DNA of 64,000 nucleotides, from NCBI GenBank assembly GCA_910587745.1, contig CAJUNE010000001.1, positions 62,001 through 126,000 of the forward strand, written 5' to 3'. Positions 61,493 through 64,000 of the stretch are shown in pieces (the stretch's first letter is position 1; every line of letters begins with the position of its first letter). A program made the translations under genes and the position numbers. Origin of the DNA: an uncultured Bacilli bacterium. Its GTDB lineage: Bacteria > Bacillota_I > Bacilli_A > RF39 > UBA660. The notes below the pieces were generated by a model. The model searched no databases and was not told where the DNA came from. It saw only the letters and a list, made by a program, of their open reading frames with translations.

Positions 61493-62023
61493 ATGGAAAA
61501 TTTTGATGTATTAAATGAAATGGGAGAATTTACAAATGAAATAGCAACCCGAGAGGAGTGCCACAAAAAAGGATTATATCATAAAGCAGTTGTAGTTTTT
61601 ATTATTAATTCAAAAAATGAAGTATTAATTCAGCAAAGAAGTAGTAATAAAAAGTTATGGCCTAATAAATGGGATATAACCGCAGGTGGTCATGTAGACG
61701 CTGGTGAATTCGGGTTTCAAGCTGTTATAAGGGAAACTAAAGAAGAAATAGGAATCGATATAACAGAAAAAGATTTATTATTTATAGGAAGTACAATTTC
61801 TCATAATGAACAAAAAGACATTATTAATAATCATTTTAATGAGTTTTATATAGTAAAAAAAGATTTAGATATCAAAAGTATTAAATTAGATTTAGAAGAA
61901 GTTCAAGATATAAAATGGATATCAAAAGAAGAAATACTAAAAATGATTAAAGAGAAAAATACAAAGTTAACAGATAAATGGAGTTGTTGGGATTATTTAA
62001 AAAAATATTTAGAAAGGTTCTAA
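61493..62023 (+). CDS. Nudix hydrolase
   Basis: 176 residues. Nudix box GGHVDAGEFGFQAVIRETKE then EIGIDI; the N-terminal GEFTNEIATREECHKKGLYH is like IPP-isomerase-type Nudix proteins (YfcD group). Substrate unknown. Confidence 0.9.
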   Translation: MENFDVLNEMGEFTNEIATREECHKKGLYHKAVVVFIINSKNEVLIQQRSSNKKLWPNKWDITAGGHVDAGEFGFQAVIRETKEEIGIDITEKDLLFIGSTISHNEQKDIINNHFNEFYIVKKDLDIKSIKLDLEEVQDIKWISKEEILKMIKEKNTKLTDKWSCWDYLKKYLERF

Positions 62024-62029
62024 AGAATT

Positions 62030-62536
62030 ATGGAAAAGAAGAAAACCAAAAAAGAAATAGTCAAAATGTTACTTAATAATAAAGAAATAACAATTGATGA
62101 TGAAGAAGAGTTATTAGATCTATTAATTGATGAACCAATAAGTATTGATGCCCTAAAAGAAGAAGAAAAAAATATAAAATTTGGTGATAGGATAGCAGAT
62201 AAAATAACTAAATTTGTTGGTTCTTGGACGTTTATCTTAGGTTTTAGTAGTTTTCTAATCATCTGGATAATGATAAATTTATATATGCTTGATAATTTAG
62301 ATCCTTATCCGTTTATATTACTTAACTTAGTATTATCTTGCATCGCTGCCTTACAAGCTCCAGTTATAATGATGAGTCAAAATAGGGAAGCAAAAAGAGA
62401 TAGTTTAAGAAGTAAAAATGATTATCGAACTGATTTAAAAAGTGAACTTATTTTAGAAGAATTACATGATAAAATAGAAAAGATTGAGAAAAATCAAAAA
62501 GAAATATTAAAACTATTAGAAAGCAGAAAAAAATAA
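62030..62536 (+). CDS. DUF1003 membrane protein
   Basis: 168 residues: acidic N-terminus, two membrane helices (WTFILGFSSFLIIWIMINLY and LLNLVLSCIAALQAPVIMMS) followed by QNREAKRDSLRSKNDYRTDL, which is the family signature, and a helical tail. Function unknown. Overlaps the next start by one base. Confidence 0.85.
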   Translation: MEKKKTKKEIVKMLLNNKEITIDDEEELLDLLIDEPISIDALKEEEKNIKFGDRIADKITKFVGSWTFILGFSSFLIIWIMINLYMLDNLDPYPFILLNLVLSCIAALQAPVIMMSQNREAKRDSLRSKNDYRTDLKSELILEELHDKIEKIEKNQKEILKLLESRKK

Positions 62537-63078
62537 TGAAAACAGAATATGAAGCTAGAATATTAGAAATAAATAAAGAAGAACTTATTAAAAAATTAGA
62601 AAATTTAGGAGCTACTAAAGTTGGAGATTATATTCAAAAAAGATATATTTATGATTTTAATCCTATTATTAAAGGTAAATGGATAAGACTTAGAGATACA
62701 GGCAAAGAAACAACTTTAACAATTAAAGAAATAAGAAATGATAGTATTGATGGCACTAAAGAATTAGAAATTGAAGTAAATGATTTTGTTACAACTAATT
62801 TAATATTAAATGAACTCGGGTATAAATCACGTTCATATCAAGAAAATAAAAGAACAAGATATATGCTAAATAATATTGAACTAGACATTGATACATGGCC
62901 TATGATACCAACTTATGTAGAACTTGAAGGACCAAATGAAGAAGAAATTTTAAAAGCTATTAAAGACTTAGGATTTAGTAGTGAAGATATAATAACTTAT
63001 GGAGTATCTAAAATATATAATCATTATGGCTTAGATATAGATGAATATCCAGAGCTTAAATTTAAAAATGAGGAATAA
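62536..63078 (+). CDS. CYTH-domain protein (class IV adenylate cyclase/thiamine triphosphatase-like)
   Basis: 180 residues. N-terminal TEYEARILEI gives the ExE metal-binding start, then KGKWIRLRD, TLTIKEIRND, IEVNDF and ELDIDTWPMIPTYVELEGP supply the charged tunnel strands. Likely acts on triphosphates. Confidence 0.85.
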   Translation: MKTEYEARILEINKEELIKKLENLGATKVGDYIQKRYIYDFNPIIKGKWIRLRDTGKETTLTIKEIRNDSIDGTKELEIEVNDFVTTNLILNELGYKSRSYQENKRTRYMLNNIELDIDTWPMIPTYVELEGPNEEEILKAIKDLGFSSEDIITYGVSKIYNHYGLDIDEYPELKFKNEE

Positions 63079-63128
63079 CCTTGTTTTTTTAAATTTTATT
63101 TGCTATAATTTTCTCTCAGGTGAATTTT

Positions 63129-64000
63129 ATGACATTTAATGATTACTTAAAAATATTTATTGAAAATGATTTTCCATTATTTTTACAAAAATATTTATAC
63201 ACAGATACAATGAGACTGTTGAGGTATAGAAGTCAGTTTTGTGGTTGTGATTATACAAAGATTTATAGTCCAATATTACCATATACAAGATTTAATCATA
63301 GTATTATTGTTGCTCTAATTAATTATCATTTTACGCATGATAAAAAGTCTACTATTGCAAGCTTACTACATGATAGAAAAACTCCATGTTTTGCTCATGT
63401 TATAGATTATGTTTTAGGCGATTATGAAAAACAAGAATCAAGTGAAGAATTTAAAAAAGATCCTTTATTCCAAGACAAAGAACTATTAATGATGCTAAAA
63501 GAAGATAGAGTAGATATTGAAGAATTAGAAGATTTAAGTAGATATCCTATATTAGAAAACAAATCACCAAAATTATGCGCGGATAGATTAGATGGAGTAT
63601 TACATACTTGTGCTATCTGGTTACATACTAATTCTTTAAAAGACGTAAAAGAAGTTTATGAAGGTCTAACAGTGTTAGATAATAAAGGTGAATTAGAACT
63701 AGGATTTAAAGATGAGAAATTAGCTCTTAAATTTATTCAAATGGTATTAGTATATGCTAAAGAACTACAAAGTAATAGAAATAAATTTACTACACAATAT
63801 TTATGTGATGTTATTAAAACATTAATTGATAGAGGTTTAATAACTTTTGAAGATTTATATACAAAACCAGAAAGTGAGATTCTATCTATAATTAGTACAC
63901 TTTCATCATGGGAGAAGTTTCAAAATGCAACAAATGTCATTAGTAGTGATACTAAACCAAGAGATTCTTATAGTGTATCGATAGATGTTAAAAAAAGAAA
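63129..64000 (+). CDS. HD-domain phosphohydrolase, N-terminal part (runs off the window)
   Basis: ATG 63129 behind AGGTG; open to the window end (290 codons). RFNHSIIVALI, ASLLHDRKTPCFAHV and CADRLDGVLH supply the H...HD...D metal residues. Members cleave nucleotides such as (p)ppGpp or dNTPs. Substrate unknown. Confidence 0.85.
   Translation, partial: MTFNDYLKIFIENDFPLFLQKYLYTDTMRLLRYRSQFCGCDYTKIYSPILPYTRFNHSIIVALINYHFTHDKKSTIASLLHDRKTPCFAHVIDYVLGDYEKQESSEEFKKDPLFQDKELLMMLKEDRVDIEELEDLSRYPILENKSPKLCADRLDGVLHTCAIWLHTNSLKDVKEVYEGLTVLDNKGELELGFKDEKLALKFIQMVLVYAKELQSNRNKFTTQYLCDVIKTLIDRGLITFEDLYTKPESEILSIISTLSSWEKFQNATNVISSDTKPRDSYSVSIDVKKR

Overview
The window is AT-rich, densely coded DNA from a low-GC Firmicute (Bacillota). 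TGG encodes tryptophan, TGA is used as a stop, and starts are ATG, TTG and GTG behind purine-rich ribosome sites. A cell wall and Gram-positive style division are implied by sepF, divIVA and two D,D-carboxypeptidases. A T-box before valS and a zinc-type L32 fit the same assignment. The base composition and gene set resemble the Mollicutes-related Bacilli of animal guts, but I cannot name a genus.

Layout. (1) 1-212: start of an ABC transporter ATPase gene, minus strand. (2) About 752-14707: a 13.95 kb integrated element that splits the transporter's substrate-binding protein gene in two (halves at 202-752 and 14702-15156). It carries an HUH-type Rep, a Pif1-like helicase, a macro-domain protein, an RsgI-like membrane protein behind a structured attenuator-like leader, a zinc-ribbon membrane protein, regulators, a small resolvase and a large serine recombinase. 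Next to the recombinase are three 50-bp attachment-like sites with different centres. I see no conjugation or capsid genes. (3) 15278-28950: ADP-ribosyltransferase, a three-gene unknown block, sepF, divIVA, an AI-2E family exporter, polA, mutM, an ABC1 kinase and tmcAL. (4) 29555-35297: yceD-rpmF, a large surface protein, and T-box-valS. (5) 35414-45552: tRNA-Arg, GDSL hydrolase, PlsC-like acyltransferase, carboxypeptidase, prolyl-tRNA deacylase, Nudix, and two ABC-2 exporter systems. This stretch has two 10-bp G tracts, one of them lying between the -35 and -10 boxes of a promoter. (6) 45644-47603: tRNA-Leu(UAA) interrupted by a 238-nt group I intron, then tRNA-Ser, initiator tRNA-Met, tRNA-Asp and tRNA-Phe. 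(7) 47604-54204: a 6.6 kb island in the 3' end of tRNA-Phe, bounded by a 46-bp repeat. It has a frameshifted tyrosine integrase, an excisionase-like protein, an XRE regulator, an atypical two-component pair, a membrane protein and a lipoprotein. Traces of another decayed copy lie at 55694-55799. (8) 54367-64000: regulator, RdgB-like pyrophosphatase, TsaC, carboxypeptidase, tRNA-Leu(GAG), and a run of methyltransferase, 2H phosphoesterase, DUF5131, Nudix, DUF1003, CYTH and HD-domain genes.

How the parts work together. The first element looks like a plasmid-type replicon (Rep plus helicase) that integrates by serine recombination. The cut in the transporter gene is clean enough to rebuild the original frame. 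The second island uses tyrosine recombination at a tRNA and looks stranded by its broken integrase. The chromosomal genes are mostly housekeeping: replication and repair, tRNA modification and charging, envelope and division.
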